64,000 bases of DNA from Ailanthus altissimus (taxonomy: Eukaryota; Streptophyta; Magnoliopsida; Sapindales; Simaroubaceae): NCBI GenBank assembly GCA_946807835.1, contig OX327695.1, positions 24,720,501 to 24,784,500 on the forward strand, given 5' to 3'. A program made the translations under genes and the position numbers. The notes under the pieces are model-generated. The model ran no database searches. It saw only the letters and a program-made list of their open reading frames with translations, and was not told where the DNA came from. Within the stretch, counting starts at the first letter, position 1. Each line of letters starts with the position of its first letter. Below, in pieces: positions 1 through 13,400 of the stretch.

Positions 1-154
1 AAACTAATTCAAATCTAACATATTATCAAAACAAATATCATATATCATCATAGTTTTAAAGAAAACAGTTCTGAGGAAATACATATATACATGTACATAC
101 AATTAATATCCATAATATAATAGACAATAGTTTACAGACAAATAAAATATCTAC

Positions 155-157
<3 letters not shown>

Positions 158-239
<82 letters not shown>
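158..239. repeat. (TA)n-(GA)n compound microsatellite
   Basis: About 21 TA units (158-200) run directly into about 19 GA units (201-239). It is a simple sequence repeat with no coding content. The serine/leucine/isoleucine/tyrosine repeat read across it on the minus strand is an artefact. Confidence 0.97.
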
Positions 240-244
<5 letters not shown>

Positions 245-2199
245 GAGCAACTCTGAGTTGCTGCAGAAAGATTCACTTTTCAGTCTTTAGGGATGGCAAC
301 TTTATTATCTGCGCATGGTAAATCTAACGCGTTAAGCACAACGGCTTAATGGGAGTACACAAAAGTCGAAACAATATAATAATATTTTATTACCTTTTGC
401 AAATAAGCCATATATATAAACAATAAAAATTTTAATAATAATTAATTTCGCCATATAATATGATAAATCAAAATTTATCAATTAATCAATTAATTAAACT
501 AAAATATTATTCAATTTCGCATTTCAATTAATCAAAATATATATATACACATATCATATTTATAATTTAATTAATCTATTTATTAAATATTTTAATAAAT
601 TACAACTAATTCAAGTAGGCGCCTAAAATAAATACTAACAAGATACTATGAATTGGCTAACGGGCTAACAAATATCAGATAGTGATCCGGCATTGGCCAC
701 TAGGTGACTACCCACCGAATCCAGAACATATAACAGATTAGATACACAGAACAGTGTCATCAGACAAACAAATAGCGTAGTATTGCTATAATACCTTATT
801 GGCATGCCAACTATCAATCATTTTTTACCAATGTTCAGATTTACTTATGGCGTCTCGATAATATTATTAATACATTATATTCTTTAAAAAAATAATATTT
901 TAACACAAATTTATTATTATTATTATTATTAAAATAAATTATTATACAAATTCAAATTTACTCAAATTTTCAGATTATTCATATTTAGACACAGATTTTT
1001 TGTTTCTATTATTACAAATAGGCTCAAAATTTTTAACTATTCACCTTTATGTCCAAATTTTTAAAATTTTACACATGAGCCCAAATATTCTAAAAGTTTT
1101 CATATAGGTCAAGAATATTCAAAATACCCAAATAAGTTTCAGATTTTTACAGATTTAACAATTAAACCCAAAATTTTCTAATTTTCCACTTATAGGTGCA
1201 AAATTTTCAAAATTTATAATTAGGCCCCAATTTCTTCAAAATGTCATATATAAGTTCTAATTCTATAATAATTTACATAAAGACCTAAAATCTTCAGATA
1301 TTTACATATTAGTTCAGATTTTTTTTAAATTTTCATATAAGTCCTTTTTTTTCAAAATTCATATTTCTGCCCAAATATTTTGTTTTTACCACCATTTAAT
1401 ATTCAATGTTCAAAACATATTTAATTCATTTAGAAACAATATAATTATCAATTCAATGCCATAATTCAACATACTCATCCATCATATTAATAAATCACAT
1501 AAATATACACTAAATTTCCTAAAGTAAAAATATAAGTTTCAATCTAAAGTGTACACCAACCTTATATGCTTAATTTCTCTACTTGTGACTCACTTCTTCT
1601 CCTTTTTCTTCTCTTAGCTATCCTTGGCCAAGCTTTCACCTTAATATTTGCCAAAATACACAAATAATGAATAAAATTCTAATTTACCAAATTAAAAGCA
1701 CAAATCCCTAATTCTATATGGCTATTTTATCTATTAACCCTTAAAACCCCAAATTCATATTCAATAGAATTTTTAACATCAACTCAGCTTGAATAACACC
1801 TTCTAACTTAAAATTGATCCTTAAAATTTGATGAAGAATGGTTTAATTAAGGGTTTGGGGGCTTAATTTACTAAGAGAAGTATTGAGAATTGTTGAATTT
1901 AAAAGAGAATAAAAGAAAAATGGAGAGAAACTACAAAGGAGGAAACAACACTATGCTTGTAAAAATGGGTATTTTTTTCACACTATTCCTATTTATACAC
2001 TCATCACTTTTCTTACCAAATTTGCCCCCGACTAAATTCAAAATTACAAAAATTCCATTGGTTAGAAATTATGGCATTTGATTGATCCAAAAATTCTAAG
2101 AACAATTCATAATTAAACTAAATAAAAATCTAGTTTAAATCTAACTAATTCTATTAAATTTCATTTAAAAAATGTTGCCAAAATCTCATTGGTCCAAGT

Positions 2200-2270
2200 G
2201 TTGGAAAAGTATTAATAGCATAGGTTTTAATTCCATGCAAACACTTATACCATACTAATACTTTTCCAAC
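2200..2270. repeat. Short inverted repeat (15-bp perfect arms)
   Basis: GTTGGAAAAGTATTA at 2200-2214 is matched exactly by its reverse complement TAATACTTTTCCAAC at 2256-2270, around a loop of about 41 bases. Short flanking bases (TTGG / CCAA) extend the complementarity imperfectly. It sits just upstream of the copia coding remnant. It could be a small foldback element or a chance hairpin. Confidence 0.6.
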
Positions 2271-2364
2271 CAATCAAATTCTTCCATTTCTTTGACTAAT
2301 AAATTTAATCAAAATAAATAAAATTTTAGAGTATTATAAAGGATCACAAAGGCAATGGAAGAAA

Positions 2365-2800
2365 AGCAAAATATCCTTCATGCTCTTATTGCAAAAAGAA
2401 AAGCCACTCATAAAGTTTATGCTGGTACAGAACTGGAATACAATGCAGAAAATGCAATCAACTGGGACATATTGCTAAAGTTTGCAAAATAAACCTAAAC
2501 CACAGCAAGCACAAGATGTTGAAGATCAAGAAATCTCTAGTAAGAACATGTTTGTAGTTACCGAAAACTCTGCTGATGATGTCAAAGGTTCATGGTTAAT
2601 AGGCAGTGGCTGCTCTAACCACATGACATCTGATGCAGATAGGTTCCAAGAACTAGACAGAAGTTACAAATCAATAGTGAAGATTAGGAATGGTGCTTAG
2701 TTAAATGTCAAGGGAAAAGGTATAATAACTGTCGATACTTTGTTTGATACAAAATCTATTATTGATGTTTTATTTATGCCTAAACTCAGTCAAGTTTATT
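2365..2800 (+). pseudogene. copia gag zinc knuckles and protease remnant
   Basis: One frame shows CSYCKKKSH followed, after a stop, by CWYR and then CRKCNQLGHIAKVC. This is the paired zinc-binding arrangement common at the end of copia gag. Downstream, the segment around WLIGSGCSNHMT matches the copia protease active-site neighbourhood, whose usual Asp is replaced by Gly in the GSGCSNHMT context. Frames shift between the pieces. It is non-functional. Confidence 0.75.
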
Positions 2801-2929
2801 GAGTGTAGGACAGTTAATGAATAGAAACTATGCTCTGAATTTTTAAACAAAGTAAGTGCACCATAATTAATCCTAATGGGAGTGAGCTAATGGTTGTACA
2901 TATGAAAGATAAAGTCTTCTTATTGAACT

Positions 2930-3750
2930 GGAAAAAAAAATTGATCTGTGCTACTCTAGCAATGTTGATGAATCAACCTTATGGCACAAAAGGTTAGGTC
3001 ATTTTAGCTATTCTACATTACATAAAATGCATGATAAGAGGTATGTAATAGACTTACCTATAATCATTCAAAGTAATCATGTTTGTGATGTTTGTCAGTA
3101 TGAAAAATAAACCAAATTACCATTTAAAGATGGTATTTAGAAAGCCTTTGAAAAGCTACAACTCATACACTCTGATGTATGTAGTCCAATGAGTGTTTCC
3201 TCACTAAATGGCAATAGATAATTTTTACTCTTTATTAAAGACTATACCAGGTTCAGCTGGGTATATTTTGTCAAGCAGAAGTCAGATATTTTAGCAAAGT
3301 TTCAGGACTTTAAGGCTATGGTTAAGAAGCAACGGGGAGTTCTATAAAAATATTTAGGATAAATAATGAAAGCGAGTACTACTCAAGAGAATTCCAGTCT
3401 CTTTGCACCAAGGAAGGCATAAAACATTAATTCACCATCCCTTGTACACCCCAGCAGAATGGTGTGTATAAGAGAAGGAACAAAACAGTCTTGAAGATTG
3501 TCAGCTGTTTATTGTTTGAGAAGGATATGCCTAAGAAGTTTTGGGCAAAAACAGTGAATACATCAATGTATTTATCAAATTTGCTGCCTACAACAGCTTT
3601 AAATGGGAAGACTCTTTATGAACTTTGGATTGGAATCAAACCTTCTATGCAACACCTCAGAGTCTTCGACTACATCCACTATACACACATTCCAAATGAG
3701 AAAATGGATAAATTTGATCAAAAATCAATAGTTGGAATACTCATATAGTA
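2930..3750 (+). pseudogene. copia integrase remnant
   Basis: A pre-integrase zinc region (LWHKRLGH..., then CDVCQ) is followed by integrase-core pieces (LHSDV near 3165, then FIKDYTRFSWVYF). After a broken segment come the C-terminal part of the core, including WAKTVNTSMYLSNLLPT, and the HLRVFDY segment typical of copia integrases. Stops interrupt it repeatedly. Confidence 0.75.
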
Positions 3751-4084
3751 ATGTATATAAGAGATATGGAGTATTCAATCTGAAAACGAACAAGATAATT
3801 ATTAGTAGAAACATCAAGCTTGATTAGTTATCATACTAAAATTGAAATGAAGGCAGAATAATGTATAACAGCAGTGATGAAGCTGATAAAATACTGCAGA
3901 ACCAGGAAGAAATCATCTCAGACAGTAATTTTAATTCAGAAGTTCCTATTAGGGGGACTAGGTCACTTGCTAAAATTTATGAGAAATGTATTGTTGCCAC
4001 CTTAAATCCAGTTACATACGAGGAAGTTGCAAGCAAAGAAGAATGGATAATTACTATACAGGAAGAGATTTGCATGATAGAAAA

Positions 4085-5510
4085 AAATGGGACTTGAAAG
4101 CTGGTAAATGCACCTTGCAATCAAAGAATCATAGAGGTTAAGTGGATCTTTAGAACTAAGCTAAACCCTGATGGTTCTATAAATAAATTGAAGGCCAAGT
4201 TAGTAGTAAAAAGGTATACATAGCATGCTACAATTGAATATGTTGATACATTTGCTCCTGTTGCAAGGCATGACATAATCAGACTTTTAGTTGCCCTTAC
4301 AGCTAAATTAAGTTGAAAAATTTATCATTTGGGTGCCAAATCAGCTTTCTTGAATAGTATACTAAATGAAGACATTTATATTGAGCAACCTGAAGGAATC
4401 AAGATACCAAGAAGTGAATGCAAGGTGTACAAGCTTCACAAGGCCTTTTATGGACTCAAAGAGGCTCTTAAAGCCTGGTACAGCAAGATTGACAGCTATC
4501 TATTGAAGAATAGATTTCAAAGAAGTGAGAATGAAGCCATTTTCTACATATTGAGGTCGGGAAATGAAGTATAGTTGATAGTATCCTTGTATATTGATGA
4601 CTTACTGGTGACCGAAGAAGTTTCAACAAAAGTGAAGGAATTTAAAGCTAAAATGGAGAATGAATTTTACATGTCAAACCTGGGATTAATGAGTTATATT
4701 CATGGGATAGAAATAAATCAAACCAATAGTGACATTTTTATTGCTAAAAAAAAGTATGCAGTATAGATACTAAAAAAATTTCACTTGATCAAGGCAAAAC
4801 CAATTGTTGCCCCTCTAGTATTAAATGAAAAACTCAGCAATGATGATAAAGAAAACACTGTTGATGCTTTAACCTACAAAAGCATCATTGGCAGCTTATT
4901 ATATTTGTGTGCAACAAGGTTAGGTGTGATGTATGCAACCAATCTCTTCTTTAGGTTCATACAATCACCAAGCAAAAAGCATCTTGGAGCTATAAAAATG
5001 GTACTAAGGTACATTAGAGGAATTACTGACACTATGGTCTATGGTTTATCAAGGAAGAAAGTGTTAAATTGTAGGGATATAGTGATAGTGATTAGGTTGG
5101 CAGTATAGATGATTCCAAAAGTACTTTAGGCTATGTTTTTTCTTTTAAAAGTGGTATTTTCACTTGGAATTAAAAAAAAGAAAGTTGTAGCTCAGTCCTC
5201 AGCAGAAGCTAAATATATCTCTGCTACAAATGTTGCAAACCAAGCTATTTGGCTTATGAAAGTTTTATTTGATCTTGGATAACAACAATAAGATAACACT
5301 GTTATATGAGTAGATAACAAATCAGCTATAACCATTTCAAAGAACCCTGTTCATCGTAACAGAACCAACCATATAAATATAAAATATCATGCTATTAGAG
5401 AGGTTGAAAAAATATGAGAGATTGGTCTTGTTTACTGCAATTTACAAGAATAATATGTAGACGTTATGACTAAAGACCTTTCTAAAACTCAGTTCGAGTA
5501 TTTAAAAAAA
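4085..5510 (+). pseudogene. copia reverse transcriptase and RNase H remnant
   Basis: Palm-domain signatures are readable: [34 protein letters not shown] and the catalytic-type YIDD at about 4590. These are followed by GSLLYLCATRLGVMYAT and the HLGAIKMVLRYIRG connection. RNase H is visible as SSAEAKYISAT (about 5195) and VDNKSAI (about 5310). In-frame stops at about 4572, 4764 and 5106, and several more in RNase H, make it a pseudogene. The metal-binding YIDD itself is preserved. Confidence 0.85.
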
Positions 5511-5545
5511 AAAACTTAATTTATAAAAAAAATATCAAAAAGGAG

Positions 5546-5752
5546 TGTTGAAGTTTAATACATTTTAGAGTTGTAATAAATAAGTTATTTTGAATTCTAT
5601 GGACTCAATCAAATAGTTGTAAAAAGAATAAATTGTTGAAAAATAAATTGTTGGAGTTTGAATATAATTAATATTTTATATCTTTTTATGAAACTTGTGT
5701 ATATATTCAGCCACTGAATGAATAATAATTCAACCTTTTTTTTCTTGTCACA
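5546..5752 (+). repeat. Candidate 3' LTR of the first copia element
   Basis: It begins TGTTGAAG directly after a purine-rich AAAAAGGAG tract and may end at ...TTGTCACA near 5752. The start is reasonable, since TGTTG openings are common in copia LTRs. The end is a guess because no second LTR copy was found for comparison. Confidence 0.4.
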
Positions 5753-6335
5753 TTCTCGGGTTATAAGACTAACCAAAAATCTATTGCTTTAACTGTCAAG
5801 CCTCTGTACTTTGTACATAATAAGCTTAACAGTTTCACAGAAAAAGGACGAGTAACGTGAATCAAATATCCCACCAACATCGACCGCGATTACGTGTAAC
5901 TAAAGCTTTCAGGCACTCAATGTAGTGTGCATGTGCTGCTTTCGAGAAGAAATCCTTGAAGAGCCTCAAACAAATTCAAATAAGTAATCTTTCCATGTAG
6001 ATAACCTACATGAAGCAACCACTCAAATTACATTACCTTTCAATAATTTATACATCACGAAATCAATCCAAAATTCATCAATCCAGAAATAATTTCATAC
6101 ACTCCATAATGGATTATTATCAGAACACTTGCATGAAAGTAGTCTGCTGAAATCATTAACTCTCCGACTCCCATGGGATCTCAATGTTAGCAAGCTAAAA
6201 GAGAAATATTCCAGCTACTATTCTCTTTCCAGTTTCTTCATATTTGAAATCAAAGTAAGTTCGCTGCAAACTGTGAAATCTTGTATTAATTTATATACGA
6301 TCATAACTCTTTCACATAGTGGCATTTCTTTCAGT
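5753..6335. other. Intergenic, 3' flank of the BTB gene
   Basis: This holds the likely 3'UTR and downstream region of the minus-strand BTB/POZ gene. No coding remnant or structured repeat was recognised. Confidence 0.5.
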
Positions 6336-9300
6336 CTACTCCTTTGACGTCATTGAGCTATCTGACTGAACTACATTAACTTGAGCATCAACATAAGGTC
6401 TGATGAAAGTCCTCCGCCACCAGACCTCAAAGGCTCTTTGAAGATTTGGGCAATTGTCACCTGCCTTCAAGAAACTGCCCAACCAAGCGAGCAGAATACT
6501 CTGTTGGTCCTCTAAAGGGAGGGTGAGAATCGTCCTACCAATTCCTTCCTCCACAAGTTTCCGATCAAATGACCTACACCCATGTTGCAACCAGCTGTAG
6601 TCATCAATCAAAGGCTGCAACCAGGTCTGTAACAACATCAGACGAGTATCCTTCGACGGTAGCAACTCCCCTCTTCCAATTCCAACAAATAGCCTTGCTG
6701 TAATGCCGCTAACACGGTAACGAGACACAATAGGCATTTTTGCATGTAGGGCAGCCAACTCTTGCTGGCTAGCCCACATCAGAGCAATCTCATCTGCTGC
6801 TTGCCTGTTTGCTAAAATCTCAAGCAACCATGAGAGATTATCAGCCTCTAAAACTATTTGCTTCACCACAGGTTCCTTGCTGTCCAGAGATTTATCAGCA
6901 AACTCTGGTTCAGTAGCTTCCCTAAATAGAGCCACCAGTGAATTCAAGCAGCTTCTGCATGAGGCATGGATAGTTTCGTTGCAGATGTCCACTGATCCTG
7001 CATGATTTGGGACACTGTTTTTTTCCCTTAGGAGTTTCAGAACAACAGATTTCATTTCCAGTCGACCTTTTTCCTCATTGCTTTTCAGAACTAGTTCCAT
7101 TATGTGGGACAGTATGTCATTAGGTGGATTGAAGACATCAGAAGAGACTCGTTTCAGTACTGGGGTGACCCCAATACCCTCACCTTGCAGTCTTAAAACT
7201 GATGAGACCACCTTTTCTTCCTCCTCTTCCCCAACCCATGGAACTGCTTCCAAATATTCCAAGCATGACTTAATGCATGCGCTGAAGCCAAGAAGTTCAG
7301 CAACCTGCACAAAAGTTTCCATAAAGCGAGGTTAATGTATATAAAATTATTTCGCATGCCACAGCACACATATTAAGTGCTATTTTTTTCTTATTGAAAA
7401 AATTAAAAAAGATAGAGCTCATTGAATTTTCTCTGGCTTACACAGTAAAATTAAAGCTAACTTGCTAGCTTCATTTGTTCTAATAAAAAGATTGCACTTA
7501 CTTCACATAGAGCTGTAGCTTTTTATAAGTCCAGTTTCAAGAAAGTGCCTCAAACTCACAAAAAAAGAAGAAAAAAAAAGCGCCCGAGTGACATCATTTT
7601 ATTTCACTATTGAAGAGGATTAAAGAATACAATGAAACATGCCAGACATAAGTAGGATGAAGAATCCAAGACGTAAACAATTGGGGAGAATATAATAAAA
7701 TCCAAAAGAAATTGCATAAAAGAAAAAAATTGCAAAAATAACAGGTAACCTATAGGTTAATACTTGCAAAGATGAAAACCCCAAGTAATAAACAACCAAA
7801 AAACAGTGACTATGATAAAAGGGTTCATCAGAAAACAGGATGATCACTTAGCCAATGCCATGCTATCTTAAACCTCCAGAAGCAACCTCTGGTAACTTTC
7901 AACAAGATGGCAATGGTTGAATCAACATTAGCACTCCATCAAACAGCATTAAAAAAGTACTCTGAAGGGCATAATGCAATATGACTGCATTTATGGAGTA
8001 GCCCCCTTAAACAAGTCTTATAAATTGCATTATGGAGTAACACCCTTAAGCAAGCATTCTGAAATGCACAATGCAAAAATAATGAAAGATAAGACAGTAT
8101 AGGCGAGTCGAGTGTTGTCCATTGCAAACAACAGCATTCTGCCTTTATCTAACACAAATACTCTAAAATGCATAAATTTAAAATAGGCAGATAAACCAAA
8201 ACTGAAATAATAGATATCCATAGAATATCAACACTGCTTTCACATCCAGAAAAAGAAATCTTGTGCTGATAGCAACATATTTGATATTGCCATTACTAGT
8301 GCAGTCTGTTGCTCTTGATGGCATCATCTTATGAAGAAAAGTGATAAGCCATGGTTTATTGCTTATCATATTAGGCAGTTACAGTTTATGACAAACTAGA
8401 ATTGGAAGCATTATAGAGGGAACGTTGAGCAACCATTGGTATGAAGAACTAAGAAATTAAATTAAGTTAATTAAGCAATAAGCCCAAATTCTAACAGCAA
8501 TCAGTAAACATATTTTTATTGAAGATCTCAAAATAAATAAGGGAAAAGAGGACATTTTAAGTAACAAATCAAATGCATTCTGATCTAATGCAGAATAAGG
8601 TTCTAGGTAGAGTTTAATGGCAAAGGAGCAAAGGGGGTTGACTCCATAAAACCTTATTTTTCACTGTAAATCCTCACATTATTGTGAGTTGTATTTGTTA
8701 GAGTTTAAATACCATTTTGGGGGACAAGTTTAAGTTTTTCAGACTATTGGTTACTTGACAAGGTATAAAAAGCATATCTGACAAAGGATCTAGTGTTTGA
8801 ATTGAAATATCCTTCCAAACAAGGTGGGTGGGTGTTTGGTGTGTTAAAAAAATCTAAGTTCAGATCCGTGTGACAACCTCATTTATTAGCCATACATGTA
8901 AAACAGTACATCAGAGTTTAAATTTTAAGGTCAGGCTCTTGCCCAAAAACTTAAGCTTGTAGGACTATTAGTGTTTCAAGAATATTTAACATTATGACAA
9001 ATGCAAGACCAAGTAGCTTCTCGCAATTGCTCTATAGGGTTGACAAAAGTTACAATTTCCATGAAAAACAAAACATATACTAAACAAATAATGCAGCCAT
9101 CTCAAATAAGAAGAAGACTGCATAAATCTGCAAATTACCTTAAGAACACGTAGTGCACGTGATACACTTAGCTTGATTAACCTTTGCTTCATATCTTTGC
9201 AATACATTAGTCCCACAGTTTCAACATAACTTTCGATATCCTCACAATCATCAATCTCCAAACAAGACAAACCAAACGGCTCTTCCGAAAGCTTATCCGC

Positions 9301-9777
9301 GAAGAAACTGCTATTCTCCACGAGAACATTCCTATGCACACTCAGCTTCACACAAAAGCCCTGCTTTCCCAGCAAAACCACCTTTAAGTTACTGGTTCCA
9401 GGTTCACCAAACTCTATTGCCACCTTCCTCGGCAAATTTTCTAACTTAGGCCTTGGAGTTCTCTCAGGAACTACACTACGAGCACTAATACTAGGTATAT
9501 CAGCGCCAAAGCTTCGTGGATCATCGGAAGCAACCCCTGGTCTTAGTGGAGTTGATGTGGGCTTTTTCTCCACTAATGGGGTTTGTTTCTTTTGGATAGT
9601 AGTTTTAGGTGGTGGTGAGGAGGATTTGGGCTTGTTCAGAGAGTTTTGTGCTTTAAGGGACTTCTGAAACACAACAGGAGATGGACAACACCAAAAACCT
9701 TCGGGCGTCACAGCAATTGGAACATTCCTAATCTTGGTTTGACCTTGTTCAACCCTTGGAAGTTTAATTTCAGCCAT
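6336..9777 (-). CDS. BTB/POZ domain protein, At3g50780-like
   Basis: Two coding exons: 9777-9139 and 7304-6336. The 1,834-bp intron has donor AAG|GTAATT and acceptor TTTGTGCAG|GTTGCT, and both junctions are in phase 0. The product is 535 aa. I took the ATG at 9777 because the protein then begins MAEIKLPRVEQGQTKI, which I recall as the conserved opening of this plant family. Residues 1-30 carry a conserved NVPIAVTPEGFWCCPSP segment. Residues 45-110 are low-complexity, rich in Pro, Lys and Ser. About 120-230 is the BTB fold, from KVVLLGKQGFCVKLSVHRNVLVENS to the AELLGF helix, and the intron cuts inside it. The rest is an alpha-helical plant-specific C-terminal domain. BTB proteins of this type are thought to act as CUL3 ubiquitin-ligase adaptors or scaffolds; that role is inferred. 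No frameshift is seen. Confidence 0.9.
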
Positions 9778-10430
9778 ATTTGACACTAATTTACACTATA
9801 ATTCAACCAAGATATAGCATTTACAACAAACTCAAGGCTTCTAACCCCTCAACTATAACTTGAAGTAAAATTTTCATTGCTTAGAAATAAACACTAGACG
9901 TTGAACTTGATCCTTTGAACTCTAAATGTACTTCTCCATATAAAAGACATACACTGTGTACAAAATTCCCTGAAATCCTGAGTGAGACTGTGATTGAAAG
10001 CCAGTCACCTGAAATGTAAAGCACTTGAAATAAATAAATTATAACCAAAAGTGTAATATCATAAGAACATAAGGTTAAAAGCGAAAGGTTAAAGTTTCAA
10101 TCTCTGTTTATCAAATATTTTCTCCTTCCTCCTCCGTATCTAAACATAGATCAAATCCTAGTCTGAAACCAGTTTACGCAAAGGTTGCAAAAAAGAATGG
10201 AAATAATGTCTTTTTATACCCAACAAACAGAATGTTGAAATCCAAAAAAAAAAAAACAACAACAACAAATAAAAGAACAGCAGCTTAAAAACTCACCAAG
10301 AACTGAGTGCACAGAGACTTCACGAAGAACCCATCTCTCATCTCTTATTTCTAAGCAAAGCCAGTGCCTAAAATGATTGAACAAGAGCTGTGGTGTCAAG
10401 CATCAAGGGCACCAATGAACAGAACAGAAG
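9778..10430 (-). other. BTB gene 5'UTR with a probable leader intron
   Basis: Upstream of the ATG, a canonical donor on the minus strand (CTTG|GTGAGT, GT at 10296-10295) pairs with acceptor TTTACATTTCAG|GTGACTGG (AG at 10010-10009). This suggests a 288-bp 5'UTR intron and a non-coding first exon from about 10300 to 10430. It is inferred from splice consensus only. Confidence 0.5.
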
Positions 10431-13400
10431 CTTTGCAGTAGAATAAAAATAATAATAAGTGAAGTGTCACTTTATTTTGTAAAAAAAATGGAAAAGAAAA
10501 CCAAAACAACACAGCACACTTTAAAGTGAATAAAAAAGAATAAAGAAGTGCTAGTGATGGATTGTCTTGTGTCTTTATTCCTTTTACTTTACCAGCGAGG
10601 AGAAGATTTGCTGTGTCTCTCTAATGATATCCTATGCTTTTGAATTTTTTGTCATCATTACATGTAATCTTTGCGTCTCAGTTCTTGCATTGCACGTCTT
10701 TGCTTCTCTGCCAATTCTCTTACATACTTCCTCGGTGACTAAACTGTCCTAATTTATTAATTCAATCTCAACAAAAACATACTTTTTGATATTAATTATT
10801 AAAAAATTTAAGCTATTAATTTAATTTAGTAATATAATATTAGGAATTTGCATCTGGGTATTGTAAAATTTTTTTCCTTGTATATTGTTTTTGGATTCTT
10901 TTATCTTTTGGTTGCTTCAGTGGAACGGCGTTGGATTTTCTAGGCAAAGTGACCATCGTTATTATGAGATGCCATATGATTGCAATGACTGGAATGCACA
11001 CTCATGAATTGCTAAATCTTGGTCTGAAACAAAAGATGAGGTGAGGGCAAATGTGACTATGGCTATATAACAACAGTATATGTATATGATAGAGTTGATG
11101 AAAGAGATGGATGGTCTAAACTGCTAACAGTTTGAGCAGACAGTGATGATATTTTTATTTGTTTTTATTCTTGAGAGAATCTATAATGTTCTTGGGGGAA
11201 GAGAGTTTGCTGACTGAATCAAGGAGTCAAGTTCAAGCAAGCTACATCAAATTAATGGTTTCTTTCATTTTGGGATTTTATTGGAAGATGGTTTTCAGTT
11301 AGAAAATTCATGATGGGATTAATGGTAACAGTTGGCATCATCATGTATAAATCTAAACCAAACCAAATCATTTATAATTATTATTAATATGGAGTGGGGG
11401 TTTGAAATTTAATCCCGAGTCTTCTCACATGAATGATATATTCATTCTCGGTTATTCACGAGATTTGTTCACAAGTCTCCCTGATATGAATTCAGATTCC
11501 CTGCTAATGTCTCCATTATTATTAAGAATGAATGATAATTATAATGCATTAAAAAAAAAACAAGTCAACAAGTCCATTGGTAGAGTTGTTGGCACCCAAC
11601 ACCAGTTCATTAAAAGTACTCTATTTAAATTCAAGTTCCTTTATTTATATAGTTTTTTTTTTTTTTTAACTTGTAGTTCTTTTTATTATTAAGGGGTAGA
11701 GTTAATATTATGTAACCAATAGGGTTTGATTATAATAAATATAATTTAATATATTATTAAATATAATGCATTAAAAAAAACTACTAATCATAAACTTAAA
11801 ATAAAATCTAAATAAAATTCACATTTATAAAAGCTCTTGAAATCAAAACAATTCACATGTAAAAGAGATCTTGAAACCAATTTTTTTTTTCTAAAAAAAG
11901 TAAATAATAAGTGTAATGTATTATTTATATAAAAAATAATGTGTTAATAAAAAAATACTAATCATAAATTAAAAAAAAAACTAAATAAATACTTGTGTTA
12001 ACGATCTAATTATAAACGGTATTTATTCTTCCATTTTAATAGAGGTCTTGAGTTTAAATTCTTCAAAAAAAAAAAATGTAAACAAAATTCACATTTAAAA
12101 AAATATTAAAAATAAAAATTATCAAAAACAGAGAATCTTGAAAGTGCCAACCAATAGTAAAAATGTAAGAATATCTTTTTTCTATATTATTTGCTTACAA
12201 CAAATAAAATGATTTTCTATGCTAATGAAGTACTAAGGGAGAGGGAAAAAAAAGATTACTTAAGAAAATTTAAAAATATTTCCACAAATAATATAGATCT
12301 AATTCCTAAGGAGACATTAATCCTAATAATATAATAAGAAAAAACTTATAAAAGTCTAAAATCATAGTCATAATTGAAAGAGATGAATTTATTAGGTCTT
12401 TTAAGATTCAACACAGATTGAAATCAAATCATATGAACCAAAATCTAGTTGATTACATATGCCACCGCATTGAATTTAAACCCATCACCAAGATTCCAAA
12501 TCTATACAGGATTTTGTTACCCAACTACCCTAAATTATTGCAAAGCATCTTCTTCATTATTATGTAGCCTCCCTTCTCCAAAGCAATGGTTTGATTTGTC
12601 AATTTAACTCAAATCTTAATCAAATTTATTGTAGATCTAACAAATGATAAAGAATAAATATAAATAAAGTTGCATTATCCAAAAATCCCAAAGCCTCAAA
12701 TCTTTGTGTCATCTTTTGTGTTTTTATAAAAGTAAGGGTAAAAACTAAAAATATCCATCCTTTTAATTTTGGAGTATGATTTTTTTTAAAGTTAAACTTT
12801 CATCTAATTTTTGTTAACATAAAATTAATGATTATTAAAAAATAATAATAAAAAATAAATCTTAATCACTCATATCTAATATAAAACATCGATAAAATAA
12901 AATTTAACTTAAAAGATAATCTTAATTTATTAAAGTGAGACACATACTATATTGATGTGGGTGTTTGAAATCTTTTTGACTAAGACTTTGCTTTATCATA
13001 TATGATTCATGGCCTCTTGGTCTTTTGGTCTCCTGGCTTGGGCCAGCCTGCAAAGTGGCAAATGACAATAATGCAAGCTTTGCTGACAATTACAAACAAG
13101 AAATGATGCCAAATAGGGGAATTAAAAATAAAGAAGAAAAAGAAAGAACACGTTTTCATCATCATACAAGAAATGAAATGGTCCCAAAAAAGCAAAGCAA
13201 TCCTAAAGATGGAATTGCCCTTTGCTACAAACCTTTGGCCCACCCACCCACCATTATTCCATCACTACTCACTACTTCATGTGCTATCGTGTGCCAATTC
13301 ATTGCCATTAAATTTGCATGTGCTACAACATTAAACTTATAACCCAAGTCTTCCTTTTTGTAATCATTATCTCTTCAATCATGCCATGCTACTACCTCCT

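Larger units (their letters stand above)
1..2330. other. AT-rich, LTR-like degenerate repeat DNA
   Basis: No gene is supported here. The stretch is very AT-rich. It contains phrases typical of decayed plant LTR sequence: a GC-richer block near 600-800, then many loosely repeated segments of the form 'aaatttt...cataag' between 1050 and 1400, then a pyrimidine-rich tract near 1585-1620. I infer an old, probably Ty3/gypsy-type LTR remnant from this texture only. I found no LTR pair, primer site or coding domain. Short open frames here look like chance. Confidence 0.35.
2341..5545 (+). mobile_element. Decayed Ty1/copia retrotransposon, internal region
   Basis: The order of remnants is gag zinc knuckles, protease, integrase, reverse transcriptase, RNase H. 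The integrase-before-RT order defines Ty1/copia. Every domain is interrupted by stops or frameshifts, so the copy is dead. No matching 5' LTR was recognised upstream. A candidate polypurine tract (AAAAAGGAG) at about 5537-5545 precedes a TGTTGAAG sequence that looks like the start of the 3' LTR. The sequence is clearly different from the second copia element at 43-49 kb, so the two belong to different lineages. Confidence 0.85.

Noticed and set aside
56..250. Minus-strand frame with Ser-Leu and Ile-Tyr repeats
   Set aside because: It is the translation of the (TA)n(GA)n microsatellite.
13025..13342. Open frame of 105 codons in the 10.4-14.6 kb spacer
   Set aside because: No recognisable domain, the antisense strand is also open, and there is no promoter or splice support.
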